DNA of 64,000 nt, taken from Niabella yanshanensis (GTDB lineage Bacteria > Bacteroidota > Bacteroidia > Chitinophagales > Chitinophagaceae). A model generated the notes under the pieces. It worked only from the letters and a program-made list of their open reading frames with translations. It did no database searches and had not been told where the DNA came from. Positions 9,058 to 18,541 of the stretch are shown here, piece by piece (position 1 is the first letter of the stretch; the number at the start of each line of letters is the position of its first letter). The stretch is from assembly GCF_034424215.1 (NCBI RefSeq), contig NZ_CP139960.1, forward strand, positions 2,976,001 through 3,040,000. Reading direction: 5' to 3'. Position numbers and translations under genes: made by a program.

Positions 9058-11913
9058 TTAATGCGCTTCCAGCCAGTTTTCTCCCTGGCCGCACTCTGCA
9101 ATCACCGGCACGCCAAAAGGCAGTGGCAGCGCGGCTTCCATGTTCTCCAGTATTAATGGTTTTAATTCGTTTACCTCTTCGCGCAAAGTGTCAAATATTA
9201 ATTCATCGTGCACCTGCAGAATCATTTTACTCTTCATACCGGCTTTTTTCATAGCTGCATGCACTTTTTGCATGGCCAGTTTGATCATGTCGGCAGCAGT
9301 ACCTTGAATGGGAGAATTAATGGCGTTTCGCTCAGCAAATCCCCTTACGGTAAAGTTTCCCGAATTGATATCTTTTAACCAACGCTTGCGGCCCATCAAT
9401 GTCTGCACATAGCCATGCTCGCGCGCAAAATTGATGGTATCATCCATATAGCGCTGTATACCTGAAAACTCTTTTTTATAACTATCAATGATCGCTTTGG
9501 CCTCTGTTCGTGAAATGCCCAGGTTATCGGCCAGCCCGAAAGCCCCCTGTCCATAAATGATACCGAAGTTGACGCTCTTGGCTTTATAGCGCATTTCTTT
9601 GGTTACGTCTTCCACGGCTACATTAAACACCTGCGCCGCCGTTGCTGTATGAATGTCCACGCCGCTTTTAAATGCGTTCACCATATTTTCATCGCCGCTG
9701 ATACCGGCCACAATTCTTAGTTCGATCTGCGAATAATCCGCCGATAATAATATATGATTGGCATCGCGAGGTACAAAGGCCTTTCTTATTTCTTTACCCC
9801 GATCGGTTCTTACAGGTATATTCTGGAGGTTGGGATTATTACTAGCCAGCCTGCCCGTAACAGCTACCGCCTGTCCGTATGTGGTATGCACCCTGCCGGT
9901 TCTAGGGTTGATCAGCTGGGGTAATGCATCTACATAAGTAGATTTTAACTTGGTCAGTTCCCTGAAAGTAATGATCGCATCTGCAATGGCATGACCTTTG
10001 GCGGCCAGTTTCAATAAAACATCTTCCCCTGTCTGGTATTGACCCGTCTTTGTTTTGCGGGCCGAAGCATCGAGTTTTAGTTTATCAAACAAAACCTCGC
10101 CCAGCTGTTTTGGTGAAGCCAGGTTAAAACGAACGCCGGCAATCTCAAACACTTTTTTTTCCGCTTCTATTGCGTCCTTTTCCAGCTCCTGTGAATAGGC
10201 CTTCAGAAAACCCTCATCTATTCGCACGCCTTCAAACTCCATATCAGTAAGTACACGCAGTAAAGGATTTTCTACTTCATCAAAAACACGCTGCACTTCT
10301 TTCTTCGCTAAAAGAGGCGTAAAAGCTTCTTTGAGCTGCAGGGTAATATCAGCATCTTCAGCTGCATAATCGGTGATCTTTTCAAGCGCCACATCACGCA
10401 TGGTTCCCTGGCTTTTTCCCTTCTTACCAATCAGCTCGTCGATAGGGATAGGCTCATAACCCAGGTATTTGGCGCTTAGCTGGTCCATGCTGCGTTTACC
10501 ATCAGGCTCTATCACATAGTGCGCCAGCATTGTGTCAAACAGCTTGCCTCTAAATTCAACGCCATACCATTTCATCACCAATAAATCATACTTGAGGTTT
10601 TGCCCGATCCATGTTTTAGAGGGATCATCAAACAGCCGGCGAAAAGCCGCCAGTATGGTATCTGTTTCTGCACGCTCGGCCGGACAGGGAACCCAATAAG
10701 CTTCACCCGGTTTTACCGAAAAGCTCATGCCTACCAGCTCTGCCAGGTTGGCGTCGATATTAGTGGTTTCTGTATCAAAACAAATTTCATCAAATGAAGA
10801 CAGCTGCTGCACCAGGTTGTTAACAGCATCTGCACCTGTAATGGCAGAGTACTCGTGGGGTACATCGCTTAACTTTTTCAAGGTTGAAAAAGAAGGAGCA
10901 TCATCTTCCGCTTCAATCACGGGAGTGGGTTGCGCTTCTTCTTCACCTCCTATTACATTACCAAAAAGATCAATCTGCAAGGTTTTACCAGCAGCAGCCT
11001 TCTTATCAGCCGGAGACGCGGCGCCTGCAACTGCTTCCACGTCCTCGCCCAGCAACCTTTTAGCAAGGGTTCTGAATTCCAGTTCGCCGAATATCTCTTT
11101 TAATGCTTCTTTGTTCCAGTCTTTTACCTTAAAATCTTCTTCATGAAATTCCACCGGCACATCAGTGATGATGGTTGCCAGCTTTTTGGAAAGAATGGCC
11201 AGGTCTCTGCCTTCCACGACCTTTTTTCCTAATGCACCTTTAATATTTTCAGCATTAGCTACCACGTTTTCCAGGGTCTCATACTCCGCTAATAATTTGG
11301 CCGCCGTTTTTTCGCCCACTCCGGCAATGCCCGGGATATTGTCCACTGCATCACCCATGAGCCCGAGCACATCAATTACCTGTGAAACATTTTTAATATT
11401 CCACTTGTCACATACTTCTTCGGGTCCCATTATTTCTACATCGCCACCCTGGTAACCCGGTTTGTAGATCTTTATTTTCTCGGATACCAATTGGCCATAA
11501 TCTTTATCCGGCGTAACCATATATACTTCATACCCTTCTGCGGCAGCTTTTTTAGCGAGTGTGCCGATCACATCATCCGCTTCATAACCATCAGTTTCTA
11601 CACAGGGAATATTAAAGCCCTTGATGATGCGCTTGATATCAGGCACAGCAATTAATATATCTTCAGGCGTCTCCTGGCGATTAGCCTTATACTCAGCATA
11701 ATCGGTATGGCGCTCAGTAGGTTCATGCGTATCGAAGCAAACGGCCATATGGGTTGGCTTTTGTTTGTTCAGTAAATCCACCAGGGTATTGGTAAATCCG
11801 AACTGGGCATTGGTATTTTTGTTTTTACTGGTAATACGCGGACTACGAATTAATGCATAGTACGCACGAAAAACCAGGGCATAAGCATCTAACAGAAACA
11901 ACTTCTTTTCCAT
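9058..11913 (-). CDS. polA: DNA polymerase I
   Basis: A 951-residue polymerase for gap filling and primer removal. The order is a 5'-3' exonuclease/FEN domain (about 1-290), a linker rich in Ala and Glu, a 3'-5' proofreading domain with its exo I motif intact (CFDTETTNID), and a family A polymerase domain with motif A DYSQIELR and motif C VHDEL. All three activities look complete, unlike Pol I proteins with a dead proofreading domain. It is the upstream partner of the deformylase-like gene. Confidence 0.97.
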   Translation of the reverse strand: MEKKLFLLDAYALVFRAYYALIRSPRITSKNKNTNAQFGFTNTLVDLLNKQKPTHMAVCFDTHEPTERHTDYAEYKANRQETPEDILIAVPDIKRIIKGFNIPCVETDGYEADDVIGTLAKKAAAEGYEVYMVTPDKDYGQLVSEKIKIYKPGYQGGDVEIMGPEEVCDKWNIKNVSQVIDVLGLMGDAVDNIPGIAGVGEKTAAKLLAEYETLENVVANAENIKGALGKKVVEGRDLAILSKKLATIITDVPVEFHEEDFKVKDWNKEALKEIFGELEFRTLAKRLLGEDVEAVAGAASPADKKAAAGKTLQIDLFGNVIGGEEEAQPTPVIEAEDDAPSFSTLKKLSDVPHEYSAITGADAVNNLVQQLSSFDEICFDTETTNIDANLAELVGMSFSVKPGEAYWVPCPAERAETDTILAAFRRLFDDPSKTWIGQNLKYDLLVMKWYGVEFRGKLFDTMLAHYVIEPDGKRSMDQLSAKYLGYEPIPIDELIGKKGKSQGTMRDVALEKITDYAAEDADITLQLKEAFTPLLAKKEVQRVFDEVENPLLRVLTDMEFEGVRIDEGFLKAYSQELEKDAIEAEKKVFEIAGVRFNLASPKQLGEVLFDKLKLDASARKTKTGQYQTGEDVLLKLAAKGHAIADAIITFRELTKLKSTYVDALPQLINPRTGRVHTTYGQAVAVTGRLASNNPNLQNIPVRTDRGKEIRKAFVPRDANHILLSADYSQIELRIVAGISGDENMVNAFKSGVDIHTATAAQVFNVAVEDVTKEMRYKAKSVNFGIIYGQGAFGLADNLGISRTEAKAIIDSYKKEFSGIQRYMDDTINFAREHGYVQTLMGRKRWLKDINSGNFTVRGFAERNAINSPIQGTAADMIKLAMQKVHAAMKKAGMKSKMILQVHDELIFDTLREEVNELKPLILENMEAALPLPFGVPVIAECGQGENWLEAH

Positions 11914-11929
11914 AAATGCTAAGGTAGGA

Positions 11930-11976
11930 GATTTACGATTGATGATTTCGGATTTATGATTTAAGATTTATGAATA
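11930..11976. repeat. Degenerate GATTTA(C/T)GATT simple repeat
   Basis: About 47 bases built from imperfect copies of a GATTTAnGATT-like unit just upstream of polA. Similar word-like degenerate repeats occur between genes in other Bacteroidota, from memory. It may contribute to the polA leader; no function is claimed. Confidence 0.5.
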
Positions 11977-12087
11977 GGCCGCTTATTTCCAACAGGCTAC
12001 CATAGTCTCCCGCTACATTATGTGCTATATTTTACAAACTGGTTTTTGCTTATTTTTATGGAGGACAATTGCAAAACCGAGTGAAAT

Positions 12088-12885
12088 ATGACCTTTATCA
12101 AGAACTTCTCCGTCAACACCACAAAAACGCATCCCTTTCCTTATAATATACCTGCCGTTCGCAATGCGAGGCAATTAAGTTTAAATCAGCCGGTGACTAT
12201 ACTGGTAGGCGACAACGGATGCGGTAAATCGACCTTGCTGGAAACTATAGGGCTTTATATGAATCTGCCATTAATCGGAGGATATAGCAAAAATTCCAGT
12301 TCTTTTGAAGCAGCACAGATACTGCTCCCTTATATTGACATTGAATGGCGAAGAAGTACTCAAATGGGTTTCTTTTTCAGGGCTGAGGATTTCAGCGATT
12401 TTTTAAAATCTGCCGAGAGGGACCGGAACCGTATACACAACGATATATCAGACCTTGAAGGTCGTGTAAGTGAACAAACGATCAGGGAAATGAGTAACGG
12501 GAGCATGAATTATAGCCTGAACAATATGTATCGCGAATATGGTACCGATATGGAGGGGTTTTCACACGGAGAAGCTTATCTGAAAATACTGGAGACCCGT
12601 ATTGGCGATAAAGGAGTATTTTTACTGGACGAGCCTGAAGCTGCTTTGTCGCCCCTTAAACAGCTATCCCTGATCTTCCTGATCATGCAAAAGCTCGAAA
12701 AACCCAATGCACAATTTATTATTTCCACGCATTCGCCTATATTAATGGGTATCCCTAATGCTGTGCTATACGAAATAGATGACCATGCAATCACGAAAAC
12801 GCCTTATGATGATACGGAACATTACCGGATCACCAGGCAATTCCTACAAAATCCGCAGTATTATTTAAGATTGTATGAAGAATAG
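12088..12885 (+). CDS. Orphan AAA family (ABC-type) ATPase
   Basis: A 265-residue soluble ATPase with Walker A GDNGCGKST (about 42-50), an ABC signature-like FSHGEAYLKIL, Walker B GVFLLDEPEAALSP and the H-loop IISTHSP. This is the compact AAA_21/RecF-like ATPase layout. Such proteins can act alone or pair with nucleases, but no TOPRIM or nuclease partner is adjacent: neighbours are polA (divergent) and serS. No membrane segment is present, so a transporter role is unlikely. The cellular role is unknown. Confidence 0.8.
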   Translation: MTFIKNFSVNTTKTHPFPYNIPAVRNARQLSLNQPVTILVGDNGCGKSTLLETIGLYMNLPLIGGYSKNSSSFEAAQILLPYIDIEWRRSTQMGFFFRAEDFSDFLKSAERDRNRIHNDISDLEGRVSEQTIREMSNGSMNYSLNNMYREYGTDMEGFSHGEAYLKILETRIGDKGVFLLDEPEAALSPLKQLSLIFLIMQKLEKPNAQFIISTHSPILMGIPNAVLYEIDDHAITKTPYDDTEHYRITRQFLQNPQYYLRLYEE

Positions 12886-12957
12886 TCGGTCAACCGGCTA
12901 ATAGCGTAATCGCCACCGGCAATCCATAAAAATTACCGCCGTACCGGCCCGAGTGTT

Positions 12958-12965
12958 TATTTTTG
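12958..12965 (+). promoter_or_regulatory. Candidate -7 element of serS (TATTTTTG)
   Basis: Exact match to the Bacteroidota -7 consensus TAnnTTTG, 17 bases before the serS ATG. No clear -33 TTTG was found. Confidence 0.5.
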
Positions 12966-12982
12966 CGCAAAACTGATTCATA

Positions 12983-14257
12983 ATGTTACCAATAAATGTG
13001 ATTAGGCAAAATGTGCAGGAAGTGAAAGAACGCCTGGCCGTAAAAAACTTTAAAAATCCCGAGCTGGTGGATTCGGTGATCGAATTGGACGATCGGCGTA
13101 AAAAGCTACAACTGGAATTTGATACAACCCAGGCTTCAGTAAACAGCGCTTCGAAAGAAATTGGTGGCCTGATGGCAAAGGGAGAAAAGGAGGCCGCAGA
13201 AGCCAAGAAAAAAGAAGTGGCAGAACTGAAGAATAAATTACAGCCCATCCAGGAGCAGCTCTCTTCAACCGAAGAAGAACTACAGCAAACACTGGTGCAG
13301 TTGCCCAATCTTCCGTCCACTTTGGTACCGAAAGGAACGAGCCCGGAAGACAATGAAGTGGTACGTGAAGGCGGGGTAAGGCCAACCTTACATGCTGGAG
13401 CAAAGCCTCATTGGGATTTGATTAAAGAGTATGATATCGTAGATTTTGAAACGGGAGCTAAGCTTACCGGTAGCGGGTTTCCTTTGTACAAAGGACGCGG
13501 TGCCAAACTGCAGCGAGCACTGGTACAATATTTCCTGGATTACAATATTGAAGCCGGTTATACCGAATACCTGCCTCCGTTTATGGTTAATGAAGCCTCT
13601 GCCTATGGTACGGGGCAATTACCCGATAAAGAAGGTCAGATGTACCATATGCAGGCAGATAACTTTTACATGATTCCAACATCCGAAGTGCCGGTGACCA
13701 ATATCTACCGTGATGAAATTGTAAAAGCGGAGCAGCTACCGGTCAAAATGACGGCTTATTCTCCTTGTTTCAGAAGAGAGGCGGGCAGCTTTGGTAAAGA
13801 TGTGCGGGGTTTAAACCGGGTGCACCAATTCGAAAAAGTAGAGATCGTTCAGCTGGTGCATCCTACCAAAAGTTATGAGGCATTGGAAGAAATGGTAGCC
13901 CATGTAGAAAGGCTACTGACATCGCTGGAGCTGCCTTATCGGATTTTAAGACTTTGCGGAGGAGACATGAGCTTTACATCAGCATTAACCTACGATTTCG
14001 AAGTATACAGCGCTGCCCAGGAACGCTGGCTGGAGGTTAGCTCTGTTTCCAATTTTGAAGGTTATCAAACCAATCGTATGAAGATCCGCTTTAAGGATGA
14101 AACTGGTAAAACCCAGCTGGTGCACTCCCTCAACGGCAGCTCGCTGGCTTTACCCCGTATAGTGGCCTGCCTGCTGGAAAATAATCAGACAGATACAGGC
14201 ATTCAATTACCAAAAGCGTTACATTCATATTTCGGAAAAGAAACTATTATAAAATAA
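12983..14257 (+). CDS. serS: Seryl-tRNA synthetase
   Basis: A 424-residue class II aminoacyl-tRNA synthetase that charges tRNA-Ser. The N-terminal arm (about 25-110) is a Lys/Glu-rich coiled coil, as expected for tRNA binding. Motif 2 is FRREAGSFGKDVRG and motif 3 is near LNGSSLALPRIV. Length and start match the family. A cytochrome c lipoprotein gene begins 12 bases after the stop and is probably co-transcribed. Confidence 0.97.
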   Translation: MLPINVIRQNVQEVKERLAVKNFKNPELVDSVIELDDRRKKLQLEFDTTQASVNSASKEIGGLMAKGEKEAAEAKKKEVAELKNKLQPIQEQLSSTEEELQQTLVQLPNLPSTLVPKGTSPEDNEVVREGGVRPTLHAGAKPHWDLIKEYDIVDFETGAKLTGSGFPLYKGRGAKLQRALVQYFLDYNIEAGYTEYLPPFMVNEASAYGTGQLPDKEGQMYHMQADNFYMIPTSEVPVTNIYRDEIVKAEQLPVKMTAYSPCFRREAGSFGKDVRGLNRVHQFEKVEIVQLVHPTKSYEALEEMVAHVERLLTSLELPYRILRLCGGDMSFTSALTYDFEVYSAAQERWLEVSSVSNFEGYQTNRMKIRFKDETGKTQLVHSLNGSSLALPRIVACLLENNQTDTGIQLPKALHSYFGKETIIK

Positions 14258-14269
14258 CTCATTTTCAAT

Positions 14270-14593
14270 ATGAAGAAAACTATTCTCGCAATGGCCATCC
14301 TGGCTTCTGTAGTAGTGGCTTGTACGCCAAAAGCATCTAAAACACCGGCACCTCCGGCAACGCCGCCCACACCTGAAGTGGCCGCGGCGATTACAGGTTC
14401 TGTAGAGGCGGGTGGTGTGATTATGGCCTCTGCCAAGTGTACCAAATGCCATGGCGATGAAACCGGGCATGTACCGAAGCATACATTTGCAGAGCAGGAC
14501 AAGCTGATGCAGGCAATGGCTAAAAAAGCTAAGCTTTCGGAGCAGGAAACTGCCGACCTGATGGCTTATGTAAAAGCGAAAGCGAAGCAATAG
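14270..14593 (+). CDS. Small monoheme cytochrome c-like lipoprotein
   Basis: A 107-residue protein with a lipoprotein signal (lipobox VVAC, Cys18), a Pro/Ala-rich spacer (about 24-40) and a single heme c attachment motif CTKCH at about 62-66. This suggests a membrane-tethered periplasmic electron carrier. The distal heme ligand is not obvious; M53 and M85 are near candidates. It sits 12 bases behind serS with a strong terminator after it. Confidence 0.8.
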   Translation: MKKTILAMAILASVVVACTPKASKTPAPPATPPTPEVAAAITGSVEAGGVIMASAKCTKCHGDETGHVPKHTFAEQDKLMQAMAKKAKLSEQETADLMAYVKAKAKQ

Positions 14594-14616
14594 TTACTAT
14601 ACAACTTCGTTATATA

Positions 14617-14642
14617 GGGCCTGCTATACGCGGCCCTTTTTT
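14617..14642 (+). terminator. Rho-independent terminator after the cytochrome gene
   Basis: GGGCC at 14617-14621 pairs with GGCCC at 14632-14636, followed by TTTTTT. Confidence 0.8.
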
Positions 14643-14760
14643 AATGCAGGTATTCCTATAAACCTCTGTTAATAAATAAAAGCTCCATGTTTTTTGTACG
14701 ATTATTGAACCACTTGTTAAACCTTCTGTAACTGTTAAGGTCCTATAAAAAACTGTTGGT

Positions 14761-16224
14761 ATGGAAATTTCTAACCAGTTAAAAAATCAGCATTTGCTAT
14801 GGCGTGCGGGCTTCGGGCCTGCAGTTGAACAATTGAATGAGCTTTCAAAATATTCTCCCGACAGGTATTACAAGGCTTTGGTAAAGGCTTCCGCTAAAGA
14901 GCCACAATATATCAATGTGGCCAATTCGCAATTGATAGACCTTTATGAACAACAACAGGATGCCGGGAAGCGCAAAAATATGGACGAAATGCAGCGGAGG
15001 GAGATCAACCGTATGCAGCAGGCGGCCGTTCGCAACCTGAGCCTCTACTGGTTAAAAGAAATGGTTGCTACTTCGGCACAGCTGCGTGAAAAGATGGCTT
15101 TTTTCTGGCATGGCCATTTCGCCAGCAGAAATGGTAATATATTTTACAACCAGCTTTTGCTGAATGTATTCAGGAAGCATGGCCTGAGTGATTTTGGCAC
15201 CTTATTGAAAGAAGTGTCCCAGTCTGCCTCTATGCTCTATTTTTTAAACAACCAGCAAAACAGAAAGGGCAGGCCTAATGAAAATTTCGCCCGCGAGGTG
15301 ATGGAGCTTTTTACATTAGGCCGCGGCAATTACACTGAAAAAGATATAAAAGAAGCGGCCCGCGCTTTTACAGGCTGGACGGCTACCGGCAAAGGGGAGT
15401 TCGTATTTCGTGAGAACAATCATGATACCGGTGAAAAAACCATACTCGGTAAAACGGGTAATTTTAATGGCGATGATGTGCTGAATATTATTTTAGAGAA
15501 TAAGCAGACGGCACTATTCATTACACAAAAAGTATATGCTTTTTTTGTAAACGAAAAAATCGACAAAGCAACGGTCGCTAAGCTGGCCGATCAGTTCTAT
15601 AACAGCAAGTATGATATTGCAGCGCTGATGGAAACTATTTTTACCAGCGACTGGTTTTATCAACCTCAAAATATCGGGGCAAGAATTAAATCACCCATAG
15701 AATTGTTGGTAGGCATTCAGCGTATGCTACCTATGAAACTGGATAACGACTATGCACTGTTTAATATGCAAAAAATACTAGGGCAGCAGTTACTTTATCC
15801 TCCAAATGTTGCGGGCTGGGCCGGTGGTCGCGCCTGGATTGACAGCAGCACCCTGATGATGCGTCTGCGTATTCCACAGATGTTTTATGATCGTGATGAA
15901 CTCAATGTAACGCCCAAGCAGGATGACGATGTGATGATGGGACGTAAAACGGATGGGACGGCTGCCGTGCCCGTTAAATCTGCTCCGCAAAAAAAGCCAT
16001 ACGGCGCAGTGGACGCCCGGATTGACTGGTCGCAGTACATCAACAAATATGAAAAAACGAAGCGGGAACAACTTTTAGCTACCATAAAAAACAACCTGCT
16101 ACAGATCCACTCACCCAGGGTACAGGAAGTAATTAATAAGAATATCGATGAATCATCCCGGGAAGCATTTATACGATCGGCTACTGTGCAGCTGATGAGC
16201 ACACCGGAGTATCAGTTGTGTTAA
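14761..16224 (+). CDS. DUF1800 domain-containing protein
   Basis: A 487-residue protein beginning with LLWRAGFGP and carrying FFWHGHFASRNGN, EVMELFTLGRGNYTEKD and AGWAGGRAWID, all typical of DUF1800. No clear signal peptide is present. DUF1800 genes almost always precede a DUF1501 gene, as here. The biochemical role is not established. Pairs are common in Bacteroidota, Planctomycetes and Proteobacteria. Confidence 0.9.
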   Translation: MEISNQLKNQHLLWRAGFGPAVEQLNELSKYSPDRYYKALVKASAKEPQYINVANSQLIDLYEQQQDAGKRKNMDEMQRREINRMQQAAVRNLSLYWLKEMVATSAQLREKMAFFWHGHFASRNGNIFYNQLLLNVFRKHGLSDFGTLLKEVSQSASMLYFLNNQQNRKGRPNENFAREVMELFTLGRGNYTEKDIKEAARAFTGWTATGKGEFVFRENNHDTGEKTILGKTGNFNGDDVLNIILENKQTALFITQKVYAFFVNEKIDKATVAKLADQFYNSKYDIAALMETIFTSDWFYQPQNIGARIKSPIELLVGIQRMLPMKLDNDYALFNMQKILGQQLLYPPNVAGWAGGRAWIDSSTLMMRLRIPQMFYDRDELNVTPKQDDDVMMGRKTDGTAAVPVKSAPQKKPYGAVDARIDWSQYINKYEKTKREQLLATIKNNLLQIHSPRVQEVINKNIDESSREAFIRSATVQLMSTPEYQLC

Positions 16225-16227
16225 TAA

Positions 16228-16344
16228 AGTGAATGGGAAATAGTAAGTAGCTAGTAGGGCAGAGAATAATTATCACTGCGAATTACCGGTGTCAACAAAT
16301 AAGTATAACCATTAGCACTCCCTATTTTCTACTTGCTATTCACT
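16228..16344. repeat. Imperfect inverted repeat between DUF1800 and DUF1501 genes
   Basis: The left arm (16228-16259) and the right arm (16320-16344) share, in inverted orientation, AGTGAAT, AG(T/C)AAGTAG and TAGGG, with a 60-base spacer between. The arms are made of short AGTGAAT/AGTAAGTAG words of the type scattered between genes in several Bacteroidota. It fills nearly the whole gap inside what is otherwise a two-gene operon. Confidence 0.55.
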
Positions 16345-16363
16345 ACTCGCAAAAAATATTATT

Positions 16364-17566
16364 ATGTTAATCAAGCGTAAAGAGTTTTTACAGATCGGAT
16401 CATTAGCCACCGCATCTATGATGATGCCTAAATTTCTCAAGGCTTTTGAGTCGCAGGCCCTGGTGCCACCGGGCAACAAGGTGGTGGTGGTTTTACAGCT
16501 GAGTGGCGGCAACGACGGATTGAATACGGTCATTCCCGTTCGTAATGATATTTATTACAAATTAAGGCCCGGACTTGGAATAAAAATGGACAAAGCGGCA
16601 ACGCTTACCGATGAAGTAAGCCTGCACCCCGCTCTTACGGCTTTTAAAGGTTTGTACGACGAAGGGAATATGGCCATTCTTAATAATGTAGGCTACCCTA
16701 ATCCTGACCGCTCCCATTTCAGGAGTATGGACATCTGGCACTCGGCCAGTAAAAGCAACGAATACTGGAACACCGGTTGGATCGGCCGCTACCTGGACGC
16801 ACAATGTGCAGGCTGCGATAAACCAACCCAGGCATTGGAGGTGGATGACGTATTAAGCCTGGCCCTTAAAGGAGACCAGGCCAATGCGATTGCAGTTAAA
16901 GATCCGAAAAGACTGTTTGGCACTTCCAACGAAAAGTTTTTTAAAGAGGTGATGAAGCACCATGCCAGCGATCATCACGACGAAGAGCCGGTGGAATATT
17001 TATACAAAACCATGGCACAAACCCTTTCATCGGCTGATTATATTTTTAAACAAAGCCGCCTGCATCCTACGGGGGCCACCTATCCAAACACAGACCTGGG
17101 AAACGGATTTAAAACTATTGCATCATTGATCTATTCAGAGATCAACACCAAAGTATACTATATCTCCCTGGGAAGTTTTGATACCCATGTGGGACAGGAA
17201 GCCCAGCAATCCCGTTTATTTACCCAGATGAACGATGCGGTAAAGGCATTTACCGACGACTTAAAGAGGAACGGACGCATGAACGATGTGCTGCTTTTTA
17301 CTTTTTCAGAATTTGGCCGCCGGGTAGCACAAAATGCCAGTAATGGAACCGATCATGGAACCGCTAATAATATGTTTTTGATCAGTGGAGGATTAAAACA
17401 AAAAGGCATGCTTAATGCTATGCCCGATCTGGCAAACCTGAATGAAGGAGACTTAAAATACAATGTAGATTTTAAGGATGTGTATGCGACTGTTTTAAAG
17501 AACTGGTTAAGTGCCGATGCCGGTAAAATTTTGGGAGGTCAGTACAATGCCTTGGGGTTTGTATAA
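16364..17566 (+). CDS. DUF1501 domain-containing protein
   Basis: A 400-residue protein of the DUF1501 family (alkaline-phosphatase-like fold). The N-terminus (KRKEFLQIGSLATASMMM) resembles a Tat-type signal with Lys-Arg instead of the strict twin Arg, suggesting export. Motifs include LQLSGGNDGLNTVIP, SFDTHVGQ, FSEFGRRVAQN and GTDHGTANNMF, the last two being probable metal-binding parts. It partners the upstream DUF1800 gene. Function is not established. Confidence 0.9.
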   Translation: MLIKRKEFLQIGSLATASMMMPKFLKAFESQALVPPGNKVVVVLQLSGGNDGLNTVIPVRNDIYYKLRPGLGIKMDKAATLTDEVSLHPALTAFKGLYDEGNMAILNNVGYPNPDRSHFRSMDIWHSASKSNEYWNTGWIGRYLDAQCAGCDKPTQALEVDDVLSLALKGDQANAIAVKDPKRLFGTSNEKFFKEVMKHHASDHHDEEPVEYLYKTMAQTLSSADYIFKQSRLHPTGATYPNTDLGNGFKTIASLIYSEINTKVYYISLGSFDTHVGQEAQQSRLFTQMNDAVKAFTDDLKRNGRMNDVLLFTFSEFGRRVAQNASNGTDHGTANNMFLISGGLKQKGMLNAMPDLANLNEGDLKYNVDFKDVYATVLKNWLSADAGKILGGQYNALGFV

Positions 17567-17602
17567 ACCGGAATTTGAATATCCCGCACTTTATGCAATA
17601 AT

Positions 17603-17632
17603 AAACCCACTGCTTCATCAACAGTGGGTTTT
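17603..17632. terminator. Terminator between the DUF1501 gene and the collar operon
   Basis: A perfect 10-bp stem (AAACCCACTG at 17603-17612 against 17622-17631) with a 9-base loop. The T run is short on the plus strand and the sequence is A/T-rich on the other side, so it may serve both converging units. Confidence 0.75.
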
Positions 17633-17666
17633 AGGTTTAAGGACTCAATGGTTGGTCTTAGGGATA

Positions 17667-18497
17667 TTACTCCCCGTTAACACGAACAATTTTTGAGTAA
17701 GTTTTGGTTCCGTCTTTATCGATCTGTGCAATACGTATATAATAATTTTCAGCGTTAGTAATACTATCCTTGTCTTTGTTACAGCTTATTTGTACAAACG
17801 CAACAAAGCTAATAGCAACAGTGGTCCGCAATATTGTCTTTTTACGGCGCACTAAAAGGAGTAAGATCAAAACTAAGGCAAAGTAGGGTAGCACAGACAA
17901 ACTAATGCCCGCTTTGCCCGTCCACTCATAGCTTAGGGCAACATCACTATTACCATTCTCTGCTTTTGATTTTAGAGTGCCAATAGTAACAAATTGTTCC
18001 CCATCGGTAGACGCTTCAATTTCGAAATGACCATTATTCACCTCTTTTTCGGTGGTCCAGTTTACATGTAAGTTATTCCCCTTTATATACGCATCAATGC
18101 TGCCGAAGATTACCCAGAGGGCTACATCACCGGTAACGCTTAAAGGAGCCGGGGAAGCGCAGGGCGCGGTCTCCTCTGTTTGCCAGGAAAATACAGTGCT
18201 GGCAGTACCGGGAGGTTGGATAGTATTTGCAGTGCTTGAAAAGAGGGTGAATCCTCCATTAAGAGTAAGAAGCCAGAGGTTCTGTTCACTATCCCAGGCT
18301 ATGGCTATCGGAATATCTGGATTTCCGGCTACCGTCCCAACTCCTTCGTAATAAGGTTTGCCGTCCCCCACTTCGGGGTCGGTGCCTAGCGTTAATGTTA
18401 CCGGACCGGCAATACAAGCCCCGTTTACAGTAATCGTTTGAGCGTAGATAGCTCCATAAAACAGTAGCGCTATAATGAGGGTGAAAAGACTTTTCAT
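17667..18497 (-). CDS. Secreted protein with an adhesion-like domain interrupted by a hydrophobic hairpin
   Basis: A 276-residue protein with a clear signal peptide (about 1-19, ending YAQ). Residues about 135-190 resemble the Ig/fibronectin-like module often found before sorting tails in Bacteroidota (VNWTTEKEVNNGHFEIEAS). The end of that module (YYIRIAQIDKDGTKTYSKI) appears only at about 250-276. In between are two hydrophobic stretches (about 199-215 and 222-238) around a basic RRKK turn, ending in ISCNKDKD, a lipobox-like cysteine. It is the last gene of the collar operon. Role unknown. Confidence 0.7.
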   Translation of the reverse strand: MKSLFTLIIALLFYGAIYAQTITVNGACIAGPVTLTLGTDPEVGDGKPYYEGVGTVAGNPDIPIAIAWDSEQNLWLLTLNGGFTLFSSTANTIQPPGTASTVFSWQTEETAPCASPAPLSVTGDVALWVIFGSIDAYIKGNNLHVNWTTEKEVNNGHFEIEASTDGEQFVTIGTLKSKAENGNSDVALSYEWTGKAGISLSVLPYFALVLILLLLVRRKKTILRTTVAISFVAFVQISCNKDKDSITNAENYYIRIAQIDKDGTKTYSKIVRVNGE

Positions 18498-18541
18498 ATT
18501 GTGGTTCTTTAGGGTTTAGTGTGTTTTATCATTTATTTACC

